Positions 7,218 to 15,941 of a DNA stretch of 15,966 nucleotides are shown piece after piece (positions within the stretch are counted from its first letter, which is position 1; each line of letters starts with the position of its first letter). The DNA is taken from contig JAKVCF010000042.1 in the NCBI GenBank assembly GCA_022447335.1, positions 1-15,966 of the forward strand, read 5' to 3'. The notes beneath the pieces are model-generated. The model ran no database searches. It was given only the letters and a program-made list of their open reading frames with translations, and was not told where the DNA came from. Made by a program: the position numbers and the translations under genes. This DNA comes from Planctomycetota bacterium (GTDB lineage: Bacteria > Planctomycetota > UBA1135).

Positions 7218-9641
7218 CTATTTTCCCTTCTCGACCGGCTGGCCGATCGAAGCGCGCCAAGAGCGATGACGATCTGTCAGCATGTCGACGAGGTCAGGAC
7301 GATGACTAGCAAGGTTATTAGCCTCGCTGGGATCTTCACCTAGGTGGTAGAGATGAGTGCCAAGGCGTACATCAACCTGCTCAAAGTTCGCTGACCTGCC
7401 CGCGCGGGTTTCGTTGGTCGTAACAAGCAGCTTCCACTCGCCCATGCGTACTGACCATTGCCATCCGGTATCCCAGTGCAGAGTGCGATTGGGATCAGAT
7501 TTACGCTCGCCTTTAAGTTCATCAACTTGCGATCGCCCATCAAAAGCGCCGCTCTCGACGGCAATATCAGACAACTCACAAATAGTCGGGGCGAGATCAA
7601 GAGAACTGAATACGCCTTCGTGCACATATCCTTCTGGGAATACCCCGGGCATCTTGACGAAGGTTCGAACTCGCGTACCACCCTCCATCAGGTGATACTT
7701 ACTACCAGCAAGCGGTCCATTGTCGGCCCAGTCTGGAACGCAGCCACCATTATCAACGGTGTATATGACCAAAGTATTATCGGTCATCCCGATCCTCTCT
7801 ATGTGATCGATCAAGCGGCCGGTTTCTCGATCAAGCACTTCAAGTTGCGCTAAATAGTAGGCCCGACCTTCTGGCCAATCACGTCGATGAACACCTTTGT
7901 ACCACTCGAGGTACTCGATCTCATCTGCGTCCCAATCCGGAAATCGCTCAAGTCCGCGCGCCTTAATCTCTTCTTCGGGTAGCTGCCAAGCAAAATTGTG
8001 CACTGCATTGTGATTGAGAAAAACAAACCACGGACGATCGTGATGGCTGTCGATGAAATCGATTGTCTGCTGCGTCCAATCGACCGTAGTAAACCCCTCC
8101 CACTCAATCTGCTGATCGTCATCCCACATCGGATCAACCTTCATCTGCCCAGCTGCCTCGCCGTAACGCTCCTGCGCCTCGCGCGAGTGATAGAGGTAAT
8201 GCACGCGCCCGCCACATGTGGTCCCGAAAAATCGGTCGAACCCCTGATTCAGCGGAAACCCTGGCTTATTGGGCCCATTATCCGGGCCACCCGTATGCAC
8301 TTTGCCAAAGTATCCGGTAGCGTATCCGGCCACTTTTAAGCGCTCAGCCAAAGTAGTTGCTTCGGCTGGCAACCCACGCCCGCCGCCGTAGTAATAGTTA
8401 TTCCAACGCTGCTGATAGCGGCCGGTGATCAGTCCAACGCGCGAGGGATTGCAAATTGGCGACGACGCATAAGCTTGTGGCAGAGTGACCCCCTCCGCAG
8501 CCAGGCGATCGAGGCTTGGCGTTGCAACGTCGTCTTTCAGTCCAAGGTAGGAAAAGTCCGCCCAACCCTGGTCATCCGACAAGATCAGCAACACATTGGG
8601 CTTGCGTTTGCGAGCAATATAGGCCAGCAGCTCCCTCACGAGTTGCTTGTGCGCGCTTGCCCAGCTTCGCTTCTCACTTATCGCCTCAGCCGCCAGTGCC
8701 GGCAAGCGGTACGCCAACAGATCAGCCGTCTGCCCCATCGCAGCATAGCCATCCTTGCGCTCCATATATGTCGGACCCTCAAGCCTGTAATACGTGCGCA
8801 TTACGAAGTCTCCGAGAGCAAACTTCCATGCTTGTGGGATCGCGCGCGCGAGCAGTTTCTGACGTGCGTTGGCCTCAACACCCACTCTCAACGGAAGGAT
8901 CTCCTCCGCTAGCGTATGCGTGATCGGATCTAGGCCAAATCCAATCGCTTTAGTTTCGGTCGCATGGATCGCTCCGCAGATTACGGCCTCTCCCAAGGAA
9001 GAAAAGGGGCGAAGATCCCCTTCCTCATTCGCCAGCGAAATGACGTACTTGGTATCGCCGGCGCGCAGCGTGGGCCCAACCATCGGGGGCATCGTGGTCA
9101 CAAGCACGATATCAATCTCATTCTTCAATCCCTTGATGCCCAGTCCTGAACAGATCAGGCCAAATGCTTTAGCCCAGTTCGGCTCCACCCAATTAGCCAA
9201 CCTTTCTCCGAAACGCTCCAAGCGCGCCTGTCGAGGAAGCCAATAAACTGACCGAAAGCTTGCCTCGGTCTCAGCTAGGGCATACGCCGCCAATTCGACA
9301 ATAGCCAAAGCTTGCAGGAATGGGCCAACCCGACCTCTCTCTTTCCACTCTGTCACTATGCCGGCGAGCGTCTCCGCAGCGTTTCCCATTGAAGCGCTCT
9401 GCGCCATGACGGCGTCGGCCAATCCCATCGCGCGGCGGGATACATCAGGCTCTAGATCTTCCAACAAGGCCACCGCTTTAAGCATGCCATCCAAGGCCAA
9501 CGAAGGCGCTTGGCCAGCCACTACAGTACGTGTCAGCATCCAATACTCGAGAGTGGCATGAGTCGCGAAGCTTAGCTTCGAAACCTCGGGCCCCGGGGCC
9601 TGCAGCCCAAAGCTGAAAGAAAGGACGAGCGCGGCGAACAC
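7218..9641 (-). CDS. sulfatase fused to a large N-terminal peptidase-like domain
   Basis: An 807-residue exported protein. Residues about 347-800 are a formylglycine-dependent sulfatase that hydrolyses sulfate esters, probably on a polysaccharide. DDQGW (356-360) supplies calcium ligands; Cys397 in ICNPSR (396-401) is the residue converted to formylglycine; Lys447 and His449 (GKVH), Asp630-Asn631 (VDNGG) and Lys648 complete the site. Residues 1-346 form an extra domain that ordinary sulfatases lack. It is mostly helical, with EIDIVLVTTMPPM (175-187) followed by SSLGEAVICGAIHATE (214-229). This layout resembles a gluzincin-type metallopeptidase in which HExxH has become CGAIH (222-226), which would be inactive. 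That reading is my inference. The start is GTG 9641, fixed by an in-frame TAG 12 bases upstream, and is followed by a short hydrophobic signal (FAALVLSFSFGLQA). The frame is continuous through the junction. The gene diverges from the prolyl oligopeptidase gene. Confidence 0.9.
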   Translation of the reverse strand: MFAALVLSFSFGLQAPGPEVSKLSFATHATLEYWMLTRTVVAGQAPSLALDGMLKAVALLEDLEPDVSRRAMGLADAVMAQSASMGNAAETLAGIVTEWKERGRVGPFLQALAIVELAAYALAETEASFRSVYWLPRQARLERFGERLANWVEPNWAKAFGLICSGLGIKGLKNEIDIVLVTTMPPMVGPTLRAGDTKYVISLANEEGDLRPFSSLGEAVICGAIHATETKAIGFGLDPITHTLAEEILPLRVGVEANARQKLLARAIPQAWKFALGDFVMRTYYRLEGPTYMERKDGYAAMGQTADLLAYRLPALAAEAISEKRSWASAHKQLVRELLAYIARKRKPNVLLILSDDQGWADFSYLGLKDDVATPSLDRLAAEGVTLPQAYASSPICNPSRVGLITGRYQQRWNNYYYGGGRGLPAEATTLAERLKVAGYATGYFGKVHTGGPDNGPNKPGFPLNQGFDRFFGTTCGGRVHYLYHSREAQERYGEAAGQMKVDPMWDDDQQIEWEGFTTVDWTQQTIDFIDSHHDRPWFVFLNHNAVHNFAWQLPEEEIKARGLERFPDWDADEIEYLEWYKGVHRRDWPEGRAYYLAQLEVLDRETGRLIDHIERIGMTDNTLVIYTVDNGGCVPDWADNGPLAGSKYHLMEGGTRVRTFVKMPGVFPEGYVHEGVFSSLDLAPTICELSDIAVESGAFDGRSQVDELKGERKSDPNRTLHWDTGWQWSVRMGEWKLLVTTNETRAGRSANFEQVDVRLGTHLYHLGEDPSEANNLASHRPDLVDMLTDRHRSWRASIGQPVEKGK

Positions 9642-9700
9642 CTCTGGATTCTACGCGCCGACCTGCTCGATTCGGAAGGGCTGCGCTACGATCTGCGGTC

Positions 9701-11833
9701 ATGTTTGCGCGCCCTACAACCGTGTTCCTTTCCGTGGCCACCTTGCTGGCAGGCTGCGCTCAGCCAGGCATCACAACTGGGGATATCACGTATCCACTGA
9801 CCGCAACCGTAGACCAAGTCGACACTTTCTACGGCACCAAGGTCGCTGACCCGTATCGCTGGCTGGAAGACCTTGATGGCCCTGCTACTCGTGAGTGGAT
9901 CGAGGCTCAAAACGACCTCACCTACTCCTACTTGGACGAAATCCCCTTCCGCGGCGCGATCCGCGATCGCCTTGAAAATTTATGGAACTACCAGAAGTTC
10001 GGAGTGCCTCAGGAAGAAGGCGGCCTCTACTTCTATTCCTCTAACGATGGCCTGCAAAACCAGTCAGCACTCTACGTACAGGAAGGACTTGAAGGCACAG
10101 CGCGCGTGCTGATCGATCCAAATGGATTTTCAGACGATGGCACAGTTTCAATGGCGGGATGGTCTCCAAGCCCAGACGGAAAATATTTAGCCTACGCTGT
10201 TTCAAAAGGTGGCTCGGACTGGCGCGAATGGAAAGTGCGAGACGTCGATTCCGGCGAGGACATGGGCGATCACCTTGAGTGGACTAAGTTCACTGGCGCA
10301 ACCTGGCATCCGGATGGATCGGGCTTCTACTACACCGGCTATCCAACCCCGGAAGACGACGCTCTCGGCGACATCAACGAAAATGCAACTGTCTATTTCC
10401 ACAAGTTAGGCACTCCGCAGTCGGAAGACGTCGTGATCTTCAAGCGCGCCGATCAGCCGCGCTGGGGCTTTGGCGCAAGCGTGACCGAAGATGGTCGCTG
10501 GCTCCTAATCTATGGCTCTGAAGGCACTGCGCGCAAAAACCGCCTGTGGGCGAAAAGCCTGCAGGGAACCGGTGAGTTCCTGCCGATCTACACCGACTTT
10601 GACGCGCAATACACCGTAATCGGCAACGAAGAAGACACCCTCTACCTGCGCACTACTCGCGATGCCCCGCGCGCGATGGTTATTGCAGCGAAGGTAGGCG
10701 CAGACGGGAGCCTCACTGAGAAGGTTGTACTACCACAAGCCGACGATGTCCTGTCAAGCGTCGGCGTGCTCGGTGGCCGACTGATCGCCACCTACCTCCA
10801 CAACGCGCAGAGCCAGATCAAAGTCTACAATCTCGACGGCGACCACCAATACGACCTCGAACTACCCACCATCGGCAGCGCGGGAGGCTTCAGTGGCAAG
10901 GAAGATGAGAACGGTGGGTTCTTTCGCTTTTCAAGCTTCACTTACCCACCGACCATCTTCCGCATTGATTACTCGACAGGTGAGACCTCTGTCTTCCGTC
11001 AGCCAAAAGTGGACTTCAACCCGGAAGCCTTTGCGGTCGAGCAGATTTGGTACCCAAGCAAGGACGGCACACAGGTGCCAATGTTCCTGGTGCGGCAAGC
11101 CGACGCCGAACCAGACTTCACGAATCCAGCCCTGCTCTATGGCTACGGAGGTTTCAATATCTCAATAACCCCAAGCTTTAGTCCAGGCAATCTGCAGTGG
11201 GTCGAAATGGGCGGCATTTACGTGGTTGCCAACCTGCGCGGTGGTGGCGAGTTTGGCGCCGAATGGCACCAAGCCGGCACAATCCATAACAAGCAGAATG
11301 TCTTCGATGACTTCATTGGTGCGGCCGAGTATTTAACCAATGAAGGCTGGACTCGCAACGACCTACTAACGATCAGAGGTGGCTCAAACGGGGGATTACT
11401 AGTCGGCGCCTGCATGACGCAGCGCCCCGACCTATTTGCAGTCGCTCTGCCAGCAGTGGGCGTTCTCGACATGCTTCGCTACCATCTCTTCACCATTGGC
11501 TGGGCCTGGGCTAGTGACTATGGAACCGTCGATGATGAGGCGCAGTTTCGCACTCTCGTCGAGTACTCACCTGTGCACAATCTACAACTAGGTCGCCACT
11601 ACCCGGCAACGATGATCACAACTGGCGACCACGATGACCGTGTTGTGCCTTCGCACTCCTACAAGTTCGCCTCAGCACTGCAACGCGCACAGGGCGGCGA
11701 CGCGCCAGCGCTGATCCGCATCGAAACGCGTGGCGGCCACGGGGGCGGAAAGCCAACCAGCATGATCATTGACAACCTAGCGGACCAGTGGGCCTTCTCT
11801 TGGTTCGAAATGAATCGCAAGCCACAGCTGTAG
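9701..11833 (+). CDS. prolyl oligopeptidase family lipoprotein (S9A)
   Basis: A 710-residue serine peptidase that cleaves short peptides after proline. An N-terminal signal ends in the lipobox LLAGC, with Cys19 as lipid anchor, so it should sit in the periplasm or on the outer membrane. YPLTATVDQVDTFYGTKVAD and PYRWLEDLD are typical openings of the S9A family. A beta-propeller of about 350 residues follows (repeats such as WSPSPDGKYLAY and WHPDGSGFYY), then the alpha/beta-hydrolase domain. The catalytic triad is visible: Ser562 in RGGSNGGL, Asp645 in GDHDDRVVP and His680 in RGGHGGG. Length and order fit a full, intact enzyme. ATG 9701 is chosen because the signal peptide starts there, although no strong ribosome site lies close by. 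Only 59 bp separate it from the divergent sulfatase gene. The next gene starts 21 bp after its stop and probably shares its transcript. Confidence 0.95.
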   Translation: MFARPTTVFLSVATLLAGCAQPGITTGDITYPLTATVDQVDTFYGTKVADPYRWLEDLDGPATREWIEAQNDLTYSYLDEIPFRGAIRDRLENLWNYQKFGVPQEEGGLYFYSSNDGLQNQSALYVQEGLEGTARVLIDPNGFSDDGTVSMAGWSPSPDGKYLAYAVSKGGSDWREWKVRDVDSGEDMGDHLEWTKFTGATWHPDGSGFYYTGYPTPEDDALGDINENATVYFHKLGTPQSEDVVIFKRADQPRWGFGASVTEDGRWLLIYGSEGTARKNRLWAKSLQGTGEFLPIYTDFDAQYTVIGNEEDTLYLRTTRDAPRAMVIAAKVGADGSLTEKVVLPQADDVLSSVGVLGGRLIATYLHNAQSQIKVYNLDGDHQYDLELPTIGSAGGFSGKEDENGGFFRFSSFTYPPTIFRIDYSTGETSVFRQPKVDFNPEAFAVEQIWYPSKDGTQVPMFLVRQADAEPDFTNPALLYGYGGFNISITPSFSPGNLQWVEMGGIYVVANLRGGGEFGAEWHQAGTIHNKQNVFDDFIGAAEYLTNEGWTRNDLLTIRGGSNGGLLVGACMTQRPDLFAVALPAVGVLDMLRYHLFTIGWAWASDYGTVDDEAQFRTLVEYSPVHNLQLGRHYPATMITTGDHDDRVVPSHSYKFASALQRAQGGDAPALIRIETRGGHGGGKPTSMIIDNLADQWAFSWFEMNRKPQL

Positions 11834-11854
11834 CTCCACATATCACAGGATGCA

Positions 11855-12550
11855 ATGGAGTGGCTGCACTACCTTCCGATCGCCACTACCGCGCTTGCCG
11901 CACTCTTTCTGCGTGAGCTATACATTCGCTGGCGCAAGCGCGGCAGCGCACACTTGGCCTGGTGGGCCTTCGGAGTATTTACCTATGGAGTAGGCACGGC
12001 CCTCGAGAGCACAATCACGCTATTCGGGAACTCAGCCGCTCTCACCCAGTCCTGGTACATCGCCGGAGCAGTTTGGGGAGGCTACCCACTCGCACAGGGC
12101 TCCGTCTGGCTACTACTCGATCGGCACAAGGCGCGCATACTCACATGGATAACGCTCGCCTATGCGCTGACACTGTCTGCACTTGTACTATCCTCTCCGC
12201 TACTACCTGAATTGGTAGATCCTCGACGGCCGAGTGGTGACGTGATCGCATGGCAGTGGGTACGCCTATGGTCCCCCCTACTTAATGGTTACGCTGCAGC
12301 CTTCCTCATCGGTGGAGCAGCGGTGAGCGCCGTACGCTACTTCAAGTTGCGCGCTCCCGGCATGCGCGAGCGCGCCAGTGGCAACACCGCCATTGCAATC
12401 GGGGCCCTACTGCCTGGCATTGGTGGCGGAATGGCAAAGGCCGGCATTGTCGAAGCGCTCTACGTCGGTGAGCTAATCGGGCTAGCTCTAATCTGGGCAG
12501 GCTACCGCTGGTGCATAAGCACAGATCCCACCGAAGGCAAGGGCCCTTAG
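11855..12550 (+). CDS. seven-helix membrane protein of unknown function
   Basis: I do not recognise a named family for this 231-residue protein. It is very hydrophobic, with about seven membrane-spanning segments: residues 5-20, 34-53, 64-88, 95-113, 144-160, 178-196 and 203-220, separated by short loops rich in Arg and Lys (RWRKRGS, DRHKAR, KLRAPGMRER). Glu51 inside the second segment (GTALEST) and the Gly-rich stretch LLPGIGGGMAKAG in the sixth are conspicuous polar or flexible spots in the bilayer. No enzyme motif is seen. ATG 11855 is preceded by AGGA 4 bases upstream and lies 21 bp after the prolyl oligopeptidase stop, so the two genes are probably cotranscribed. Its stop overlaps the stop of the convergent DUF1761 gene by 4 bp. 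A transporter, sensor or envelope role cannot be told apart from sequence alone. Confidence 0.85.
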   Translation: MEWLHYLPIATTALAALFLRELYIRWRKRGSAHLAWWAFGVFTYGVGTALESTITLFGNSAALTQSWYIAGAVWGGYPLAQGSVWLLLDRHKARILTWITLAYALTLSALVLSSPLLPELVDPRRPSGDVIAWQWVRLWSPLLNGYAAAFLIGGAAVSAVRYFKLRAPGMRERASGNTAIAIGALLPGIGGGMAKAGIVEALYVGELIGLALIWAGYRWCISTDPTEGKGP

Positions 12551-12948
12551 CTCCACAAGCCCAGCACTACCGCAAACACCGCGAAGCTTCCGATATGGTA
12601 CCCCGCATCAATCAGCCATAACTTAAAGCTATTCTGCGCGAACTGGTAAGTGACGCCAAAGCTGACTGCAACAAATCCGACACTCCCCATAAGCGCGGTA
12701 CGCAGTGCCTGGTAGAGCGAGAAGTTCTCTCCATGCAAATCAATGCATAAATAAGCAAGTGCACATGCCCCAATAATTGAAAAAAGGAAGGCGACCCCAA
12801 AAACCTTGCCCGGGTGATCCTGCTGCAACTCATCGTACCCAGACTCTCTTATCCAGACTTTGCCGAATAACGCGTGAGAGTACCAGAGACCTCCCCAGAG
12901 AAAAGATAGGGCGGCCGCAAGAGCAATCGCTGGGATGAGATCAACCAT
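12547..12948 (-). CDS. DUF1761 family membrane protein
   Basis: A 133-residue membrane protein with four predicted helices and the hallmarks of DUF1761: an opening hydrophobic segment with LWGGLWYSHALFGKVWIRESG (residues 17-37), a polar stretch, two central helices (FLFSIIGACALAYL and MGSVGFVAVSFGVTY) and a last helix after FKLWLIDAGYHIGSFAV. The function of the family is unknown to me. ATG 12948 is the only sensible start because the family begins directly with its first helix, although no clear ribosome site precedes it. The gene lies between two genes of differing direction: it converges on the seven-helix protein with a 4-bp stop overlap, and follows the second sulfatase gene on the same strand by 87 bp. 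A hand count of 12721-12780 gives 38% G+C, low for this window. Confidence 0.85.
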   Translation of the reverse strand: MVDLIPAIALAAALSFLWGGLWYSHALFGKVWIRESGYDELQQDHPGKVFGVAFLFSIIGACALAYLCIDLHGENFSLYQALRTALMGSVGFVAVSFGVTYQFAQNSFKLWLIDAGYHIGSFAVFAVVLGLWS

Positions 12949-12969
12949 GGTTTATCGAGCTAAGAAAAT

Positions 12970-12975
12970 ATTATG
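12970..12975 (-). promoter_or_regulatory. possible -10 box for the DUF1761 gene
   Basis: Read on the minus strand this is CATAAT, one base from the TATAAT consensus, 21 bases ahead of the DUF1761 start codon in an A+T-rich gap. At the usual 17-base distance upstream lies TTAGTA, a poor -35 box (three of six matches). It is a weak, sequence-only suggestion. If right, the gene can be transcribed independently of the sulfatase upstream. Confidence 0.25.
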
Positions 12976-13035
12976 CCTGATTTACTACCGAATACTAAAG
13001 GTGATAGAAAAAACCTTCCCCCCTCGCCCCGCACT

Positions 13036-14637
13036 TCACTTTTTAACCCTCCGTGCGTCTCGCCAATCCTGAGGCATGAGCTCGCCGCCGGTCGTATCTC
13101 CGTAATGTGCCCGAAGCGCGCCAAGACGTTCGGCGAGATTGAAGGCAACCTCTCGATACACAGGGTCTGCATAGACGTTGCTTACCTCGTCAGGGTCCTC
13201 TTGCAGATCAAATAGTTCCCATTCACCGAATTGGTAGTAATGAATGAGCTTGTAACGCTCTGTTCGAATCCCGTAGTGCCGAGCAACTTGGTGCACAGCT
13301 GGATAGCCGTAGTAGTGATAATAGATTTCTTCGCGCCAACCAACTTTCGGATCGCCCATCAAGAGCGGCGCAAGCGAGCGGCCTTGCATGTCGACGGGAA
13401 TGTCAACGCCCGCTAGATCGAGAAAAGTTGGCGCGTAATCGAGATTTTGAACGAGGTCGCCATTAGTAATGCCCAGACCGACCTTCCCTGGCCACCTAAC
13501 AACAAGCGGCATCGCTAAAGACTCTTCATACATCCATCGCTTGTCGTACCAGCCGTGATCGCCCAAATAAAACCCTTGGTCACTCGAATAGATCACAATG
13601 GTGTTATCGCTTATCCCGGCCTCGTCGAGATAATCGACTAGCCGCCCAACGCTATCGTCGACAGCGCGCGAAGTGCGCAAATAGTTCTTCATATAGCGCT
13701 GATATTTCCAGCGCACAAGATTTTTACCCTCAAGAGGGCTCTCATAGAACGCCGCGTTCTCATCAGCATAAGCCGCATCCCAGGCCATTCGCTGCGACTT
13801 AGTCATGCGATTCATGTTGTTAAAGCCAGACTTATCTGTGCCACGCTCCTTTTTCGGGTCAAAGTCTGGCGGTGGATTCAAAAAAAGATCAAAGACAAGG
13901 GCCATGTGCCTGTCGATCTCCATCTCCTGCCACGAGGCCGGGCTCGCGTTATCTGCATAATCATCAAATAGTGTCGCAGGCTCAGGCAAAGTGATGCCAT
14001 CCAACCAATCAAGATGACGCAGTGGCGGCATCCAGTTGCGGTGTGGGCCCTTGTGCTGCGCCATCAACAAAAAAGGCTTGCTCTGGTCGCGACGATTTTC
14101 AATCCAGTCAATCGCGAGGTCGGTCACGATATCAGTGCAATAGCCTTCAATCATTCGACGGCCATTGGCATTGATCAGCTCCGGGTTGTAATAGTCTCCC
14201 TGGCCAGGAAGAACATCCCAGTAGTCGAACCCCTGTGGATCGCTTTGTAAATGCCACTTCCCAACCAGAGCGGTCTGATAACCAGCCGCGCGCAGAAGCT
14301 TAGGAAAAGTTTGCTGGTCGCCATCGAAACGATCGCCATTCGCCATGAACCCGTTGTAATGACTATGTTTGCCTGTCAAAATCACTGCACGGCTCGGCCC
14401 ACAAATAGAATTAGTGCAAAAGCTAGCCTTAAAGGTCATACCCTGATTCGCCAGTTGATCTATGTTTGGCGTCGGATTGATCGCGGAATAGCGAGTTCCA
14501 TACGCGCCAATCGCATGCGGCGCGTGGTCGTCAGAAAATATGAATAGAAAGTTTGGGCGCCTATCTTCTTGGGCCAAGGATGGTGCGCCCAACGTGGCCA
14601 CCAGCAAGAGGCTCGCAATGATCTGGCTAGCTCGCAT
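13036..14637 (-). CDS. secreted sulfatase, S1_11-like
   Basis: A 533-residue formylglycine sulfatase exported by a cleavable signal peptide (MRASQ, a hydrophobic core, APSLAQ; cut near residue 22-23). It should remove sulfate esters from sugars in or outside the periplasm. SDDHAPHAIGAYG (35-47) carries metal ligands Asp36 and Asp37. Cys79 in ICGPSRAVILTGK (78-90) is the residue converted to formylglycine. KWH (127-129), HKGPHRNWMPP (195-205), SDQGFYLGDHGW (352-363) and Lys366 follow in canonical order. The HKGPHR and SDQGFYLGDHG phrases are typical of the group around N-acetylglucosamine-6-sulfatase (SulfAtlas S1_11), but the natural substrate cannot be read from sequence. Length is normal and there is no extra domain, unlike the other sulfatase in the window. 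The two are clearly different subfamilies, not a recent duplication. Start ATG 14637 is fixed by the signal peptide; the ribosome site is weak. Confidence 0.93.
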   Translation of the reverse strand: MRASQIIASLLLVATLGAPSLAQEDRRPNFLFIFSDDHAPHAIGAYGTRYSAINPTPNIDQLANQGMTFKASFCTNSICGPSRAVILTGKHSHYNGFMANGDRFDGDQQTFPKLLRAAGYQTALVGKWHLQSDPQGFDYWDVLPGQGDYYNPELINANGRRMIEGYCTDIVTDLAIDWIENRRDQSKPFLLMAQHKGPHRNWMPPLRHLDWLDGITLPEPATLFDDYADNASPASWQEMEIDRHMALVFDLFLNPPPDFDPKKERGTDKSGFNNMNRMTKSQRMAWDAAYADENAAFYESPLEGKNLVRWKYQRYMKNYLRTSRAVDDSVGRLVDYLDEAGISDNTIVIYSSDQGFYLGDHGWYDKRWMYEESLAMPLVVRWPGKVGLGITNGDLVQNLDYAPTFLDLAGVDIPVDMQGRSLAPLLMGDPKVGWREEIYYHYYGYPAVHQVARHYGIRTERYKLIHYYQFGEWELFDLQEDPDEVSNVYADPVYREVAFNLAERLGALRAHYGDTTGGELMPQDWRDARRVKK

Positions 14638-14792
14638 GATTAATCGATTCTAAAGATCCTGCAAACTTGAAATAGCCGCATCTCGAATGACGCCCGCCTT
14701 GATCTGAATTTGCAGAATATCCGTAATACCGGAGAATAACTTCGCTGCCGGCATAGGCCACCTCGATGCTAGCGCGGCTAGAATCCGGCATT

Positions 14793-15920
14793 ATGGCGAA
14801 TATCCTGGTGCTTGGGGCCGGCATGGTCGGCAGTGAAATGGTCCGCGATGTCGCGCAGCGTCACAAGGTGCTGGCGACGGACTTTAGCGCGGCCGCACTC
14901 GAGCCATTGGCTTCTGTGGCAAACGTCACGACTGAGCCGCTCGACTGTACAGTTAGCGCAGCAGTAAAGGCCGCTGCAAACCAAGTCGACGCCATCATCT
15001 GTGCGGTGCCCGGCGCCCTTGGTTTTAAGACTCTCAAGGCACTGATCGAAACAGGCGCCAAGGTTGCCGATATCAGCTTCTTCCCGGAGGACGCGCTTGA
15101 GCTTGACGCCCTGGCGAAACAAACTGGCGCGGTAGCCGTGACTGATATCGGCGTCGCGCCCGGGCTTCACAACCTGATACTGGGCTACCACGACGCGCAT
15201 ATGGAGGTGCATCGATTTGAATGCGTGGTCGGCGGCCTTCCCGTCGCACGCGCCTTCCCCTATGAATACAAAGCCCCCTTCTCGCCCTCAGACGTGGTCG
15301 AGGAATACCTCCGCCCTGCACGATTCGTGGAAAACGGTCGAGAAGTCGTCAAGCCCGCGCTATCACAGCCCGAATACATCGACTTCCCAGGTATCGGCAC
15401 TCTAGAGTCTTTTAATACCGATGGGCTGCGCTCAATGATTCAAACCATGTCGCACATCCCCAACATGGTCGAGCGCACACTGCGCTACCCAGGGCACCGC
15501 AAACTGATGTTAGCCATGCGTGAAAGTGGCTTCTTCTCAGACGACCTCATTGAAGTGAATGGCGCGCAGATCACTCCGCGCGCGTTCACATCCAAGATCC
15601 TATTCGATCAATGGAAGTTACATCCTGGCGAGCCGGAACTAACCGTGATGCGCGTAGTCATTGAGGGTATCGAAGACGGCCATCCGGCGCGCCACACTTA
15701 CCTTCTAGATGACCGCGGCAGACCTGAAACGCAGACCTCGTCAATGGCGCGCACCACCGGGTACACATGCACAGCCATGCTTGAATGTATCCTCGACGGG
15801 ACTTGGGCCAAGCCTGGCGTAACTCCACCAGAACTTGTCGGCCGAGCCGATGGCCTTTGGGAGCGAATCCGCAATTTCCTCGCTGAGAGGGAGGTCACCC
15901 TAAGCCACTCCCTTGACTAG
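14793..15920 (+). CDS. saccharopine/lysine dehydrogenase-like NAD(P) oxidoreductase
   Basis: A 375-residue cytosolic oxidoreductase of the saccharopine dehydrogenase family, probably acting on lysine or a related amino acid; close relatives are annotated as L-lysine 6-dehydrogenase or simply saccharopine dehydrogenase. The Rossmann fold opens immediately with ILVLGAGMVGSEMV (residues 4-17), whose GAGMVG at 8-13 binds the dinucleotide. VAPGLHNLILGYHDA, ECVVGGLPV, PFEYKAPFS-like FPYEYKAPFSPSDVVEEY, TLRYPGHRKLM and TSMARTTG follow in the usual order up to the C-terminus. I chose ATG 14793 over ATG 14766 because family members begin within a few residues of the first beta strand. Neither has a strong ribosome site. 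The gene is divergent from the second sulfatase across a 155-bp gap. The exact substrate is unproven; amino-acid catabolism is an inference from family. Confidence 0.88.
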   Translation: MANILVLGAGMVGSEMVRDVAQRHKVLATDFSAAALEPLASVANVTTEPLDCTVSAAVKAAANQVDAIICAVPGALGFKTLKALIETGAKVADISFFPEDALELDALAKQTGAVAVTDIGVAPGLHNLILGYHDAHMEVHRFECVVGGLPVARAFPYEYKAPFSPSDVVEEYLRPARFVENGREVVKPALSQPEYIDFPGIGTLESFNTDGLRSMIQTMSHIPNMVERTLRYPGHRKLMLAMRESGFFSDDLIEVNGAQITPRAFTSKILFDQWKLHPGEPELTVMRVVIEGIEDGHPARHTYLLDDRGRPETQTSSMARTTGYTCTAMLECILDGTWAKPGVTPPELVGRADGLWERIRNFLAEREVTLSHSLD

Positions 15921-15941
15921 CCGCCCAAAGTAGCTCATCGC

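Noticed and set aside
7205..7224. TAGCG/CGCTA stem followed by TTTT as an aconitase terminator
   Set aside because: The five-base-pair stem and four T residues are too weak, and the site overlaps the end of the convergent sulfatase gene.
13008..13013. T-run on the minus strand after the second sulfatase as a terminator
   Set aside because: The G-rich sequence before it does not form a hairpin.
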